Positions 1 to 6,216 of a stretch of DNA of 7,852 nucleotides are shown in pieces. Source of the stretch: Acidimicrobiaceae bacterium (GTDB taxonomy: Bacteria > Actinomycetota > Acidimicrobiia > Acidimicrobiales > Salinilacustritrichaceae). The stretch lies in NCBI GenBank assembly GCA_003476595.1, contig DMTU01000190.1:1-7852 (forward strand), read 5' to 3'. Below the pieces are notes generated by a model. It made no database searches, was not told the DNA's origin, and saw nothing but the letters and a program-made list of their open reading frames with translations. The position numbers and the translations under genes are program-made. Each line of letters starts with the position of its first letter. The first letter of the stretch is position 1.

Positions 1-236
1 TGCCAGGAGTCGCCGTGGCCCCGCAGGTCGGGGGCGACCACCCACCCCCCGGCCTCGGCCAGGGCCTCCATGTGGTCGGCGAAGTCGACCCGGCCGCCGG
101 TGAAGCCGTGCACGAGCAGCAGCCCCCGCCCGCCCGAGCCGACCTCGTCGATCGTCACGTGCTCCCCGTCCCCGATGTCGATCACCCGCGTCGCCATCCG
201 CACATGGTGGCCCACGGCGTCCGGCAGCGGCGTCAC
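1..236 (-). CDS. alpha/beta hydrolase, N-terminal part (runs off the left edge)
   Basis: Seen: the first 78 codons of a protein with two alpha/beta hydrolase landmarks in order, an oxyanion-hole type HGFTGG at residues 43-48 after strand LLLV, and DLRGHGDS at 70-77, the usual loop after the next strand. The nucleophile elbow, acid and histidine lie outside the window, so substrate and class (esterase, epoxide hydrolase, dehalogenase, C-C hydrolase) cannot be told. Start: GTG at 236 overlaps the TGA of the upstream lipoprotein gene as GTGA, the usual sign of translational coupling. An in-frame ATG at 197 would remove 13 residues and is the alternative; it starts nearer the conserved core. The protein has no signal peptide and is probably cytoplasmic. 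The family is near certain, the start moderately so. Confidence 0.85.
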   Translation of the reverse strand, partial: MTPLPDAVGHHVRMATRVIDIGDGEHVTIDEVGSGGRGLLLVHGFTGGRVDFADHMEALAEAGGWVVAPDLRGHGDSW

Positions 237-907
237 CAGCGCAGGAGGTCGGGCAGGTCTCGCACGTCGACCGATCCGCTCGGCACCGCGACGACGGTGC
301 CGGGCCGGAGCGGGCGACGGCGCAGGACGACCGGCTGCTCGATCCCGGTGACGGTGAGCTGGACCTCGTCGTCGCCGACCGCCTCGACGGCGAGCACCTC
401 CCGCCCCGCCACCACGTCGCCGGGAGCGACCTCGTCGGGCTGCGGAGGCGGCTGGCGGGCTGCGACCACCAGGGCGGGCAGCTCGCCACCCGCCTCCTCC
501 ACGGCGTCCAGGTCGAAGCGGACCCACTCGGCATCGGCGACCGTCCGCCGGACCTCCGGGTGCAGCCACCACCAGTGCTCGTCAGCCGTGCCCACGTGCT
601 GCTCGGCGAGGCCGGCCGGGGTGTCGACGGCGAGGTGCACGGTGCCGGCCCGGTCGGTCCTCCACGTCGTCTCGACCACGGCACGACCGGAGCCGTCGGG
701 CAGCGGGCCGAGGTCGGCGACGAGGGCGATCTCGTGGGGTCCGGTCGGGAGATCCGACGCCGGCTCGGGCGACGGGCCGGAGGCGGGATCGACGGCGGAC
801 GGCGGCGGAACCCGGGGCGTCGGGGCGGCGGAGCCTGCTGAGCAGGCGGTGAGCACGAGCGCAGCGGCGAGCGCGGCGCACCGATGGCGGTGGGGACGGA
901 TGGGCAC
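233..907 (-). CDS. secreted lipoprotein of unknown function
   Basis: Seen: a 224-residue protein starting at GTG 907, with arginine/histidine-rich residues 4-9, a hydrophobic stretch (AALAAALVL, 11-19) and a lipobox LTAC ending at Cys22, the expected lipidation site for signal peptidase II. A Pro/Ser/Ala-rich linker covers about 24-57, followed by a domain of about 165 residues with alternating hydrophobic strands, a WWW cluster at 112-114 and WVRFDLD at 128-134. Start choice: GGGAGG lies 5 bases before GTG 907, whereas the upstream ATG at 949 has no such site and would put 14 extra polar residues before the signal peptide. The predicted product is anchored to the outer face of the membrane. 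The beta-rich C-terminal part loosely recalls the LppX/LprG-type lipoprotein fold, but I do not recognise it with confidence. It overlaps the next gene by 4 bases, suggesting co-expression with the hydrolase. Confidence 0.85.
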   Translation of the reverse strand: MPIRPHRHRCAALAAALVLTACSAGSAAPTPRVPPPSAVDPASGPSPEPASDLPTGPHEIALVADLGPLPDGSGRAVVETTWRTDRAGTVHLAVDTPAGLAEQHVGTADEHWWWLHPEVRRTVADAEWVRFDLDAVEEAGGELPALVVAARQPPPQPDEVAPGDVVAGREVLAVEAVGDDEVQLTVTGIEQPVVLRRRPLRPGTVVAVPSGSVDVRDLPDLLRW

Positions 908-912
908 GGGGG

Positions 913-918
913 CCTCCC
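913..918 (-). promoter_or_regulatory. ribosome binding site deciding the lipoprotein start
   Basis: GGGAGG on the minus strand, five bases upstream of GTG 907. It decides for the GTG over the upstream ATG at 949. Confidence 0.7.
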
Positions 919-925
919 GGATCGA

Positions 926-942
926 CCGGCCGTGACGGCCGG
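926..942 (-). promoter_or_regulatory. hairpin in the lipoprotein mRNA leader
   Basis: A perfect 7-bp inverted repeat CCGGCCG/CGGCCGG with a 3-base loop ends 7 bases before the GGGAGG ribosome binding site. It would form in the leader if transcription starts at the candidate -10 at 986-991. The arms could compete with the GGCC next to the ribosome site, so an effect on translation is possible, but this is inference; in DNA this rich in GC, a short palindrome may be chance. Confidence 0.3.
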
Positions 943-985
943 GATGCAACGGGGTGGCGTCAGGTCGACCACCGAACCGGCTCCG

Positions 986-991
986 AGGCTA
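986..991 (-). promoter_or_regulatory. candidate -10 box for the lipoprotein/hydrolase unit
   Basis: TAGCCT on the minus strand fits the actinobacterial TAnnnT -10 pattern and would give a leader of about 70 bases. No convincing -35 element is seen. Confidence 0.35.
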
Positions 992-1042
992 GCCACCCCA
1001 TCGGACGCCGGTGGCGGGTCGTTCGGGCGCCGGGTGCCGCCG

Positions 1043-1048
1043 TAGTCT
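1043..1048 (+). promoter_or_regulatory. candidate -10 box for the PAP2-family gene
   Basis: TAGTCT fits TAnnnT and lies 32 bases before ATG 1081, implying a leader of about 25 bases. A weak AGAGG at 1065-1069 is the only ribosome-site candidate, 11 bases from the ATG. No clear -35 is seen. Confidence 0.4.
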
Positions 1049-1080
1049 GGCGAGGTGCGGGGACAGAGGCAGACCAGCGC

Positions 1081-1992
1081 ATGACCGCCGGCGCCGTGGA
1101 CCCGGACGACGCCACCACCGCGTCCGACGCGCAGGTCGCCGCCGGCCGGCTGCGCTGGTGGCGCGAGCTCCTCTACGTCGCCGTCTTCTACGCCGTGTAC
1201 TCCTCGGTGCGGAACCTGTTCGGCTCCCAGGGCACGGGCGAGGACATCGACGCCTCGGTCGCGTTCGAGCACGCCCGCCAGATCATCGACATCCAGCGCG
1301 CCATGGGCCTCTACTTCGAAGCCGAGCTCCAGCGCTGGTACCTCGACCTGCCGGCCATGGGGCTCATCCGCGTCTGGAACATCTTCTACGGCACCGCCCA
1401 CTTCGTGGTCACCGCCGGCGCGCTGATCTGGCTGTACCGCAGCGACAAGGCCCGCTACCCCCGCTGGCGCAACACGCTGCTCGTCACCACGGCGGTGGCC
1501 ATCGTCGGCTTCGCCAGCTACTCGCTGATGCCGCCGCGACTGCTGGACGACCCCGGCAAGTACGGGGCGTGCCGGATCTACGCACCGGAGGCCGCCTTCG
1601 CCGCCGAGCCCGGCGACAAGTCGGTCGAGGGCTGCGATCGCTACGGCTTCGTCGACACCCTGGCCGTGCACGGTGGATGGATCTCCTTCGACGACGAGAA
1701 GGCGGCCGGGCTCACCAACCAGTACGCGGCGATGCCGTCGATGCACATCGGTTGGTCGGTGTGGTCCTCGCTCGTGTTGGTGCCGATGATGCGGCGCCGG
1801 TGGACCCGAGCGCTGGCGTGGAGCTACCCGTTCCTCACGCTGTTCACGATCATGGTGACCGCCAACCACTACTGGATCGACGCCGTGGGCGGGCTCGTCG
1901 CGCTCGGCTTCGGTGCCGTCGTCGCCCGCTGGCTCACGGCCCGCTTCCAGGCCCGCCAGGCCCGGGGCGGCGTCCCGATCACCACCGCGTAG
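1081..1992 (+). CDS. PAP2-superfamily integral membrane phosphatase/phosphotransferase
   Basis: Seen: 303 residues with about six hydrophobic helices (roughly 30-47, 95-119, 131-150, 222-237, 244-261, 266-286). The two histidine motifs of the acid phosphatase (PAP2) superfamily are present: PSMH at 219-222 and NHYWID at 262-267, giving His263 as likely nucleophile and Asp267 as its partner. YGTAHF at 103-108 and MPPRL at 150-154 resemble the subgroup that includes inositol-phosphorylceramide (Aur1-like) synthases, where the classical KxxxxxxRP motif is not obvious. A loop of about 65 residues (152-217) between helices carries Cys164 and Cys185 and probably faces outside, where a disulfide could form. 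Known for the family: removal or transfer of lipid head-group or prenyl phosphates. The exact substrate cannot be read here. It is divergent from the lipoprotein gene and convergent with the DUF2332 gene. Confidence 0.9.
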   Translation: MTAGAVDPDDATTASDAQVAAGRLRWWRELLYVAVFYAVYSSVRNLFGSQGTGEDIDASVAFEHARQIIDIQRAMGLYFEAELQRWYLDLPAMGLIRVWNIFYGTAHFVVTAGALIWLYRSDKARYPRWRNTLLVTTAVAIVGFASYSLMPPRLLDDPGKYGACRIYAPEAAFAAEPGDKSVEGCDRYGFVDTLAVHGGWISFDDEKAAGLTNQYAAMPSMHIGWSVWSSLVLVPMMRRRWTRALAWSYPFLTLFTIMVTANHYWIDAVGGLVALGFGAVVARWLTARFQARQARGGVPITTA

Positions 1993-2021
1993 TCGTTCTG
2001 GGCCGCGGCACGCGCCTCGGA

Positions 2022-2036
2022 GACGTGGGGGACGTC
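2022..2036. other. weak hairpin between convergent genes
   Basis: GACGT/ACGTC form a 5-bp stem with a five-G loop inside the 51-base gap between the PAP2-family stop and the DUF2332 stop. There is no T-tract. It may help end transcription from either side but is weak. Confidence 0.2.
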
Positions 2037-2043
2037 CCGGTCC

Positions 2044-3111
2044 TCAGGCGCCGCCCAGCCAGGTCACGGGCGGGCCGTGGTAGCCGGTGGTGGCGAGCAG
2101 CTCCTCGTCGTGGCCGCTGCCGCGACCCGGCCAGCTCGACATCCGCACGTCGGCGACGTCGCCGGCCGGTTCCATCCGCAGCCAGTGGATCGGCGCATCC
2201 GGGGTGGCGCGCGCCCCGGCCTCCTCGATGGCGGCGCGCAGGCGGACGAAGGACGACCGGAGCAGGTACTGCAGGACGATCGAGTGGTGGACGACGGTGG
2301 CCAGGCCCGGGGTCGGTTCGGCCAGCTGGGCCTCGATCCAGTCGGCGGCATCCATCGCGTCGACGACGACGCGGTGGCGACGGGCGACCTCGATGGCGGC
2401 GTCGAGGCGGGCCCGGCGCTCGACCTGGTCGGGCCAGAGGAACGAGCGGAGTCGGGTGGCGCCCTCGTCGGTGGTCGGGTCGATCGGCGCCTGGTCGCAC
2501 CCGCGCCGCTCGGCCACGACCAGGTCCGCGGCCACGGGCGGCAGGTCGGCGGTCCAGGGATCCTCGAACACCAGGCCGTCGCCGGGACCCCATGCCAGCG
2601 CCCCGCCCCCGGCCCGGTAGCCGTAGCGGTCCCAGTGCAGGAGCAGGCCGGCGCTGGCGCCGACCTCGAGCTGGCGCAGCGGCAGCCCGGTGCGTCGGGC
2701 GACGGCGTGGAAGCCACCGAAGAGCGACGTGGCCCGGCCCACCTCGTTGGTCTGCACGCCCAGGTCCATCGCCGCCTCGATGCGGGTCCGGTGGGCCTCG
2801 ACGGTGGCCAGGAACGCCGGCATCGGGTCACCGCTGTCGGCGCCGCCGGCCGACGCGTAGTGCGCGGCGAGCGCCGGGGCCTCGCCAGTGAGCACCAGCG
2901 CGTGCACCGCGGCGAGGAAGCGCAGCGGGATGGCGTCGGCCATGGCGTTGTCCGCCCACGGTCGCAGGATCTCGGCGCACGGCCCATCCGCGTGCACGTC
3001 GTCGACCATGGCGTCGAGGATCCGGGCGTACAGGGCTGACCCGGCGCGCTCGCAGGCGGCGCGCTGCAGGACGAGCACGTCGATCAGCGGCAGGTCCCGG
3101 CTGCGCTCCAC
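2044..3111 (-). CDS. DUF2332 family protein, function unknown
   Basis: Seen: 355 residues matching the DUF2332 pattern throughout: QTNEVGR at 120-126, LEVGASAGLLLHWDRY at 148-163, RRGCDQAPIDP at 202-212, LRSFLWPDQ at 221-229 and VVHHSIVLQYL at 273-283. No signal peptide or membrane helix is seen, so it is probably cytoplasmic. The glycine-rich EVGASAG recalls motif I of Rossmann-type SAM-dependent methyltransferases, but no activity is established for the family to my knowledge. Start: GTG 3111 with GGGGA at 3118-3122, 6 bases upstream; the ATG at 3118 is in another frame. It begins 16 bases after the cyclase stop on the same strand, so the two are very likely co-transcribed, perhaps linking it to cyclic nucleotide signalling. 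It is full length and intact. Confidence 0.9.
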   Translation of the reverse strand: MERSRDLPLIDVLVLQRAACERAGSALYARILDAMVDDVHADGPCAEILRPWADNAMADAIPLRFLAAVHALVLTGEAPALAAHYASAGGADSGDPMPAFLATVEAHRTRIEAAMDLGVQTNEVGRATSLFGGFHAVARRTGLPLRQLEVGASAGLLLHWDRYGYRAGGGALAWGPGDGLVFEDPWTADLPPVAADLVVAERRGCDQAPIDPTTDEGATRLRSFLWPDQVERRARLDAAIEVARRHRVVVDAMDAADWIEAQLAEPTPGLATVVHHSIVLQYLLRSSFVRLRAAIEEAGARATPDAPIHWLRMEPAGDVADVRMSSWPGRGSGHDEELLATTGYHGPPVTWLGGA

Positions 3112-3127
3112 CCCGCATCCCCGCCCG

Positions 3128-3934
3128 TCAGCCGGCGCGCCGCACGGGGCAGACCAACACCGAGCCGTCGACGCCCTTGAACGTGCGCCGACGAGCCCGG
3201 CCGAAGGTGACCCCCGCAGGCGGGGTGCCGATGGCCGAGCGCACGTCGGTCGTGGCGAGGACCTCCCCGCCCTTGGCCGAGTCCGCCACCCGCGCGGCCA
3301 GGTTCACGTCGTGGCCGATCACGTCGTCGCCGAGCAGCTCGACCTCGCCGTGGTGCAGCCCGACCCGCAGTCGCAGCCCGGTCTCGTTCGTCTCGTCGAT
3401 CTCCAGCGCGGCCAGCACCGCCGCCTCGGGCGCACCGAAGGAGATGAGCAGGCCGTCGCCCAGCTTCTTCACGATGCGCCCGCCGCGGCTGCGGATCACC
3501 GGCCCGACCGCACGGTGGTGCTGCTCGAGCAGCTCGCGTGCGGCGCGGTCGCCCTCGCGGGACGTGAAGCTGGTGAAGCCCTCCAGGTCGGTGAACGCGA
3601 TGGTGGCGACCTGGCGGGCGTCGCCGGTGCGGCCGTCGTCGGTGTCGACGTTGAGCAGCTGGATGGCGTTCAGGCCCATGTTGGCGATGAGCGAGGGCTC
3701 CTGCTCGATCGAGCGCTCGAGGAAGCGCCGGATGACGTCGAGCGAGGTCGCGGTGCGGATGGGCCGCTCGGTCGGCTGCTCCAGCCAGGCCCGGTCGATC
3801 AGGCCGACCTCGGACGCCCCGCGGGCGAAGTCGGGGTGCTCGTTCAGCAGATCGGCGGCCTGCTGGGTGAGGCGGCGCCGGATCGCGTCGATGGCGCTCT
3901 CCCCGCGGGCCCGGGCACCTTCGAGCGACGGCAT
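3128..3934 (-). CDS. class III adenylate/guanylate cyclase, soluble
   Basis: Seen: 268 residues with a C-terminal catalytic domain (about 107-265) and an N-terminal, mostly helical region of about 105 residues without membrane helices, which I cannot assign. Catalytic positions, by alignment to characterised class III cyclases: metal-binding Asp116 (FTDLEGFT) and Asp160 (KKLGDG); adenine-selecting Lys156 and Asp204; transition-state Asn211 and Arg215 (NLAAR). The set is complete and the Lys/Asp pair favours ATP, so cAMP is the expected product. Class III enzymes act as dimers with two shared sites. The N-terminal region may sense a signal or aid dimerisation; that is inference. Start: ATG 3934 with no Shine-Dalgarno at normal distance but a TAnnnT box 7 bases upstream, so translation may be leaderless. 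It leads the unit with the DUF2332 gene and is divergent from dxs. Confidence 0.93.
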   Translation of the reverse strand: MPSLEGARARGESAIDAIRRRLTQQAADLLNEHPDFARGASEVGLIDRAWLEQPTERPIRTATSLDVIRRFLERSIEQEPSLIANMGLNAIQLLNVDTDDGRTGDARQVATIAFTDLEGFTSFTSREGDRAARELLEQHHRAVGPVIRSRGGRIVKKLGDGLLISFGAPEAAVLAALEIDETNETGLRLRVGLHHGEVELLGDDVIGHDVNLAARVADSAKGGEVLATTDVRSAIGTPPAGVTFGRARRRTFKGVDGSVLVCPVRRAG

Positions 3935-3941
3935 GGCGGCG

Positions 3942-3947
3942 AATCTA
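3942..3947 (-). promoter_or_regulatory. -10 box of a probable leaderless promoter for the cyclase
   Basis: TAGATT on the minus strand, seven bases from ATG 3934, places the expected transcription start at or next to the A of the ATG. The only purine-rich run upstream, GAGG at 3950-3953, is 15 bases away and too far to act as a ribosome site. The -35 region is not convincing. Confidence 0.55.
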
Positions 3948-3995
3948 GACCTCGCCCCCGACCTGCCGACGTGGTCGATCCGCCCCGGGCACGGG

Positions 3996-4001
3996 TACCG
4001 T
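3996..4001 (+). promoter_or_regulatory. -10 box of a probable leaderless promoter for dxs
   Basis: TACCGT (TAnnnT) lies nine bases before ATG 4011. No Shine-Dalgarno-like run is found in the 15 bases before the ATG. A start site at or very near the ATG would give a leaderless mRNA. Nine bases is slightly long for this arrangement, so a leader of a few bases is also possible. Confidence 0.5.
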
Positions 4002-4010
4002 ATTCACCGC

Positions 4011-5858
4011 ATGCTGCTCGACCGGATCAACAGCCCCGCCGACCTGCGAGGCCTCAGCCCCGAGCAGCTCGAGACGCTGGCTGCCGAGATCCGCACCTTC
4101 GTCGTCGACGCCGTCGACCGCACCGGAGGTCACCTCGGCTCGAACCTCGGCGCGGTGGAGCTCACCTTGGCCGTGCACCGGGTGTTCGAGTCCCCGCGCG
4201 ACATCGTGCTCTGGGACACCGGGCACCAGGCCTACGTGCACAAGATCGTCACCGGTCGCCGGGAGGGGTTCGAGCAGCTGCGCCAGGAGGGTGGCCTATC
4301 CGGCTACCCGTCCCGCAAGGAGTCCCCGCACGACTGGGTGGAGAACAGCCACGCCTCCACCATCATCAGCTACGCCCACGGCCTCGCCACCGCGATGTCA
4401 CGCAACGAGATCACCGACCGGCGCATCGTGGCCATCATCGGCGACGGGTCGCTCACCGGCGGCATGGCCTACGAGGGCCTGAACAACCTCGGCCACGCCG
4501 GCTCCCGGGCCATCATCATCCTCAACGACAACGGGCGCTCCTACGCCCCCACCGTCAGCCGCCTGGGCGACAGCCTCGCCCGGCTCCGCCTCGACCCGCG
4601 CTACGTGCGCAGCCGGGCCCGGTTCGAGAAGCTGCTCCGGTCGGCGCCGCTCGTCGGCGAGCACCTCGAGCGCGGCTTCGAGGCGACCATGGCCGGCGTC
4701 CGCGACTACTTCGAGCCACCCGCGTTCTTCCAGGACCTCGGCATCCGCTACACGGGCCCCTTCGACGGCCACGACATCGCCGGCCTCGAGTCCGCCCTGC
4801 ACGACGCCGCCGAGTACGACGGCCCGATCGTGGTCCACGTCCTCACCCAGAAGGGCCGCGGCTACGCCCCGGCGGAGAACGACCCGATCAAGAACATGCA
4901 CGACACCGGATCGGTCGAGCCCGGGTCCTGCGCCGCTGCGTTCACCGAGGCGCTGATCAAGGAGGCCGAGGAGCGGCCCGAGGTCGTCGCCATCACGGCC
5001 GCGATGCCCGACTCCACCGGGCTGCTCCCCTTCGCCGAGCGCTTCCCCGACCGCCTCATCGACGTGGGCATCGCCGAGCAGCATGCCGTCACCTCGGCCG
5101 CGGGCATGGCCATGGGCGGCCTCCGGCCGGTGTTCGCCGTCTACTCGACGTTCCTGTCCCGGGCCTTCGACCAGGTCAACCTCGACGTCGGCCTCCACGA
5201 CCAGCCGGTCGTGTTCTGCCTCGACCGGGCGGGGATCACCGGGTCCGATGGGCCGTCCCACCACGGCGTCCTCGACCTCGTCCTGTTCACGAAGATCCCG
5301 AACATGACCGTGCTCGCACCCTCCTCGTACCAGGAGGTCGGCGTCATGCTCCACGACGCGCTCGACCACACCGACGGTCCGGTGCTGATCCGCTGGCCCA
5401 AGGTGCTCCCGGAGTGCGGGCCCGATGAGGTCGGCGCCGGTCTGCGAGGCCGCAAGGTCCGTGCGGGCAGCGATGTGTGCATCCTGGCCGTGGGCAAGAT
5501 GCTGCACCCGGCGCTCGAAGCCGCCGAGGCGCTCGCCGCCGACGGGGTCGAGGCCACCGTCTGGGACGTGCGCTGCGTGAAGCCCGCCGACCGGGAGATG
5601 CTCGAGGACGCCGCCGGGCACCCCACCGTCGTCACCGTCGAGGACGGCTACAAGGCTGGTGGCGCCGGTTCGCTGCTCGCTGCCGGGATCCGGGAGTGCT
5701 GCGAGGAGCGGCTCGTCCCTCGCATCGAGATCCTCGGCGTCCCCACCCAGTACCTCGACCACGCCAAGGCCGACGACATCCTCGCCCGCCTCGGCCTCGA
5801 TGCCGACGGCATCCGCTCCTCGGCCCTGCGGGCCGTGCGAGCTCCCAGCCCCCTCTGA
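4011..5858 (+). CDS. dxs: 1-deoxy-D-xylulose-5-phosphate synthase
   Basis: Condenses pyruvate and glyceraldehyde 3-phosphate, with loss of CO2, into 1-deoxy-D-xylulose 5-phosphate, using thiamine diphosphate and Mg2+; first step of the MEP isoprenoid pathway and a precursor source for thiamine and pyridoxal cofactors. Seen: 615 residues, near the usual 620-640. The N-terminus MLLDRINSPADLRGL is typical, fixing the ATG. GGHLGSNLG (His41) and DTGHQAYVHK (His72) carry the conserved active-site histidines. The thiamine diphosphate motif runs from GDG at 144-146 to NDN at 172-174, followed by the actinobacterial-style GRSYAPT. The pyrimidine-domain glutamate is Glu356 in GIAEQHA; DRAGITGSDGPSHHG spans 405-419; the transketolase C-terminal domain begins near 480. 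No lesion is seen. It is monocistronic by position: divergent from the cyclase and convergent with the nfuA-like gene. Confidence 0.98.
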   Translation: MLLDRINSPADLRGLSPEQLETLAAEIRTFVVDAVDRTGGHLGSNLGAVELTLAVHRVFESPRDIVLWDTGHQAYVHKIVTGRREGFEQLRQEGGLSGYPSRKESPHDWVENSHASTIISYAHGLATAMSRNEITDRRIVAIIGDGSLTGGMAYEGLNNLGHAGSRAIIILNDNGRSYAPTVSRLGDSLARLRLDPRYVRSRARFEKLLRSAPLVGEHLERGFEATMAGVRDYFEPPAFFQDLGIRYTGPFDGHDIAGLESALHDAAEYDGPIVVHVLTQKGRGYAPAENDPIKNMHDTGSVEPGSCAAAFTEALIKEAEERPEVVAITAAMPDSTGLLPFAERFPDRLIDVGIAEQHAVTSAAGMAMGGLRPVFAVYSTFLSRAFDQVNLDVGLHDQPVVFCLDRAGITGSDGPSHHGVLDLVLFTKIPNMTVLAPSSYQEVGVMLHDALDHTDGPVLIRWPKVLPECGPDEVGAGLRGRKVRAGSDVCILAVGKMLHPALEAAEALAADGVEATVWDVRCVKPADREMLEDAAGHPTVVTVEDGYKAGGAGSLLAAGIRECCEERLVPRIEILGVPTQYLDHAKADDILARLGLDADGIRSSALRAVRAPSPL

Positions 5859-5884
5859 GACCCCACCCCTGACCAAGGCCCCGG

Positions 5885-5905
5885 GGTGCCCTGGACCAGG
5901 GCGCC
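5885..5905 (+). terminator. hairpin just after dxs, possible terminator
   Basis: GGTGCCCT/AGGGCGCC form an 8-bp stem (one G-T pair) with a 5-base loop, 27 bases after the dxs stop. Only TTCG follows, not a T-run, as is common for GC-rich actinobacteria. The outer pair 5859-5865/5911-5917 could close around it. Confidence 0.4.
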
Positions 5906-6055
5906 TTCGCTGGGGTCGGAGAACGAAGACGCCCCGGACAGGGAACACAACGTCGGGAGGGAACCATGACGTTGCTGGGAGGGGAACGGCCCTCGAGGGG
6001 TTCCCTTGCGGTCCCGATCCGAGAAATCTCCGGCGGGCGTCGCGCCGCACGCGAC

Positions 6056-6081
6056 GAGGCCCGGACCGTGGTCCGGGCCTC
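6056..6081. terminator. strong 11-bp hairpin, possible bidirectional terminator
   Basis: GAGGCCCGGAC and GTCCGGGCCTC pair perfectly over 11 bp with loop CGTG. No T-tract follows in either direction. Its place between convergent genes fits a shared transcription end, but it may instead be an RNA-stabilising 3' stem. Confidence 0.5.
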
Positions 6082-6145
6082 TCCCCCTGGTCGCCCCCAC
6101 TTGGAAGGTGACAACGAACACAGCCTTCCAGCCGAGCGCGCAGAA

Positions 6146-6182
6146 TGCAAGTGGCGGCGGCCGATCGCCGCCGCCACTTGCA
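6146..6182. terminator. very strong 16-bp hairpin downstream of the nfuA-like gene
   Basis: A perfect 16-bp inverted repeat (arms 6146-6161 and 6167-6182, starting TGCAAGTGG and ending CCACTTGCA) with loop CGATC. On the minus strand it begins 34 bases after the nfuA-like stop, so it most likely ends that transcript; being symmetric it could also stop read-through from dxs. No T-run follows. Confidence 0.55.
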
Positions 6183-6216
6183 CGTTCCGCTCAGTTACCA
6201 CCCGTTACAGGGCGAG

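Larger units (their letters stand above)
5859..6216. other. 358-base non-coding gap rich in inverted repeats
   Basis: Lies between the convergent dxs and nfuA-like genes. No convincing protein gene is seen; frames here lack the strong GC third-position bias of the neighbours. The dinucleotide TA is absent from 5859 to 6195, so no TAnnnT -10 box exists there on either strand, arguing against an internally started transcript. Inverted repeats, left to right: GACCCCA 5859-5865 with TGGGGTC 5911-5917, enclosing a hairpin at 5885-5905; an alternative stem 5900-5909 with 5924-5933; CAACGT 5948-5953 with ACGTTG 5969-5974; a bulged hairpin 5982-6005; a stem at 6056-6081; TGGAAGG 6102-6108 with CCTTCCA 6124-6130; and a stem at 6146-6182. 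Also GTTAC at 6194-6198 and 6204-6208, and near-repeats GGGAGGGAAC (5955-5964) and GGGAGGGGAAC (5977-5987). Confidence 0.6.

Noticed and set aside
15..935. A 306-codon plus-strand frame opposite the lipoprotein and hydrolase
   Set aside because: Arg/Thr/Ser-rich shadow frame; the opposite strand has a signal peptide, lipobox, ribosome site and hydrolase motifs.
2888..5428. Very long plus-strand frames over the cyclase and the start of dxs, including one extending dxs upstream to 3177
   Set aside because: The part before 4011 is antisense to the cyclase and Arg/Ser/Pro-rich. Canonical DXS begins with MLLDRI at 4011, so the extension is open by GC bias only.
4398..6050. A 550-codon minus-strand frame antisense to dxs
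   Set aside because: It is fully opposite a certain dxs gene, its product is low-complexity Gly/Val/Glu/Asp-rich as expected for an antisense shadow in GC-rich DNA, and no domain is recognisable.
5859..6216. Possible known RNA gene (RNase P RNA, SRP RNA, tmRNA, 6C RNA, tRNA) in the gap after dxs
   Set aside because: None of the conserved core sequences of these RNAs is visible and no tRNA T-loop pattern is present; C-runs near 6083 and 6094 do not sit in hairpin loops as in 6C RNA.
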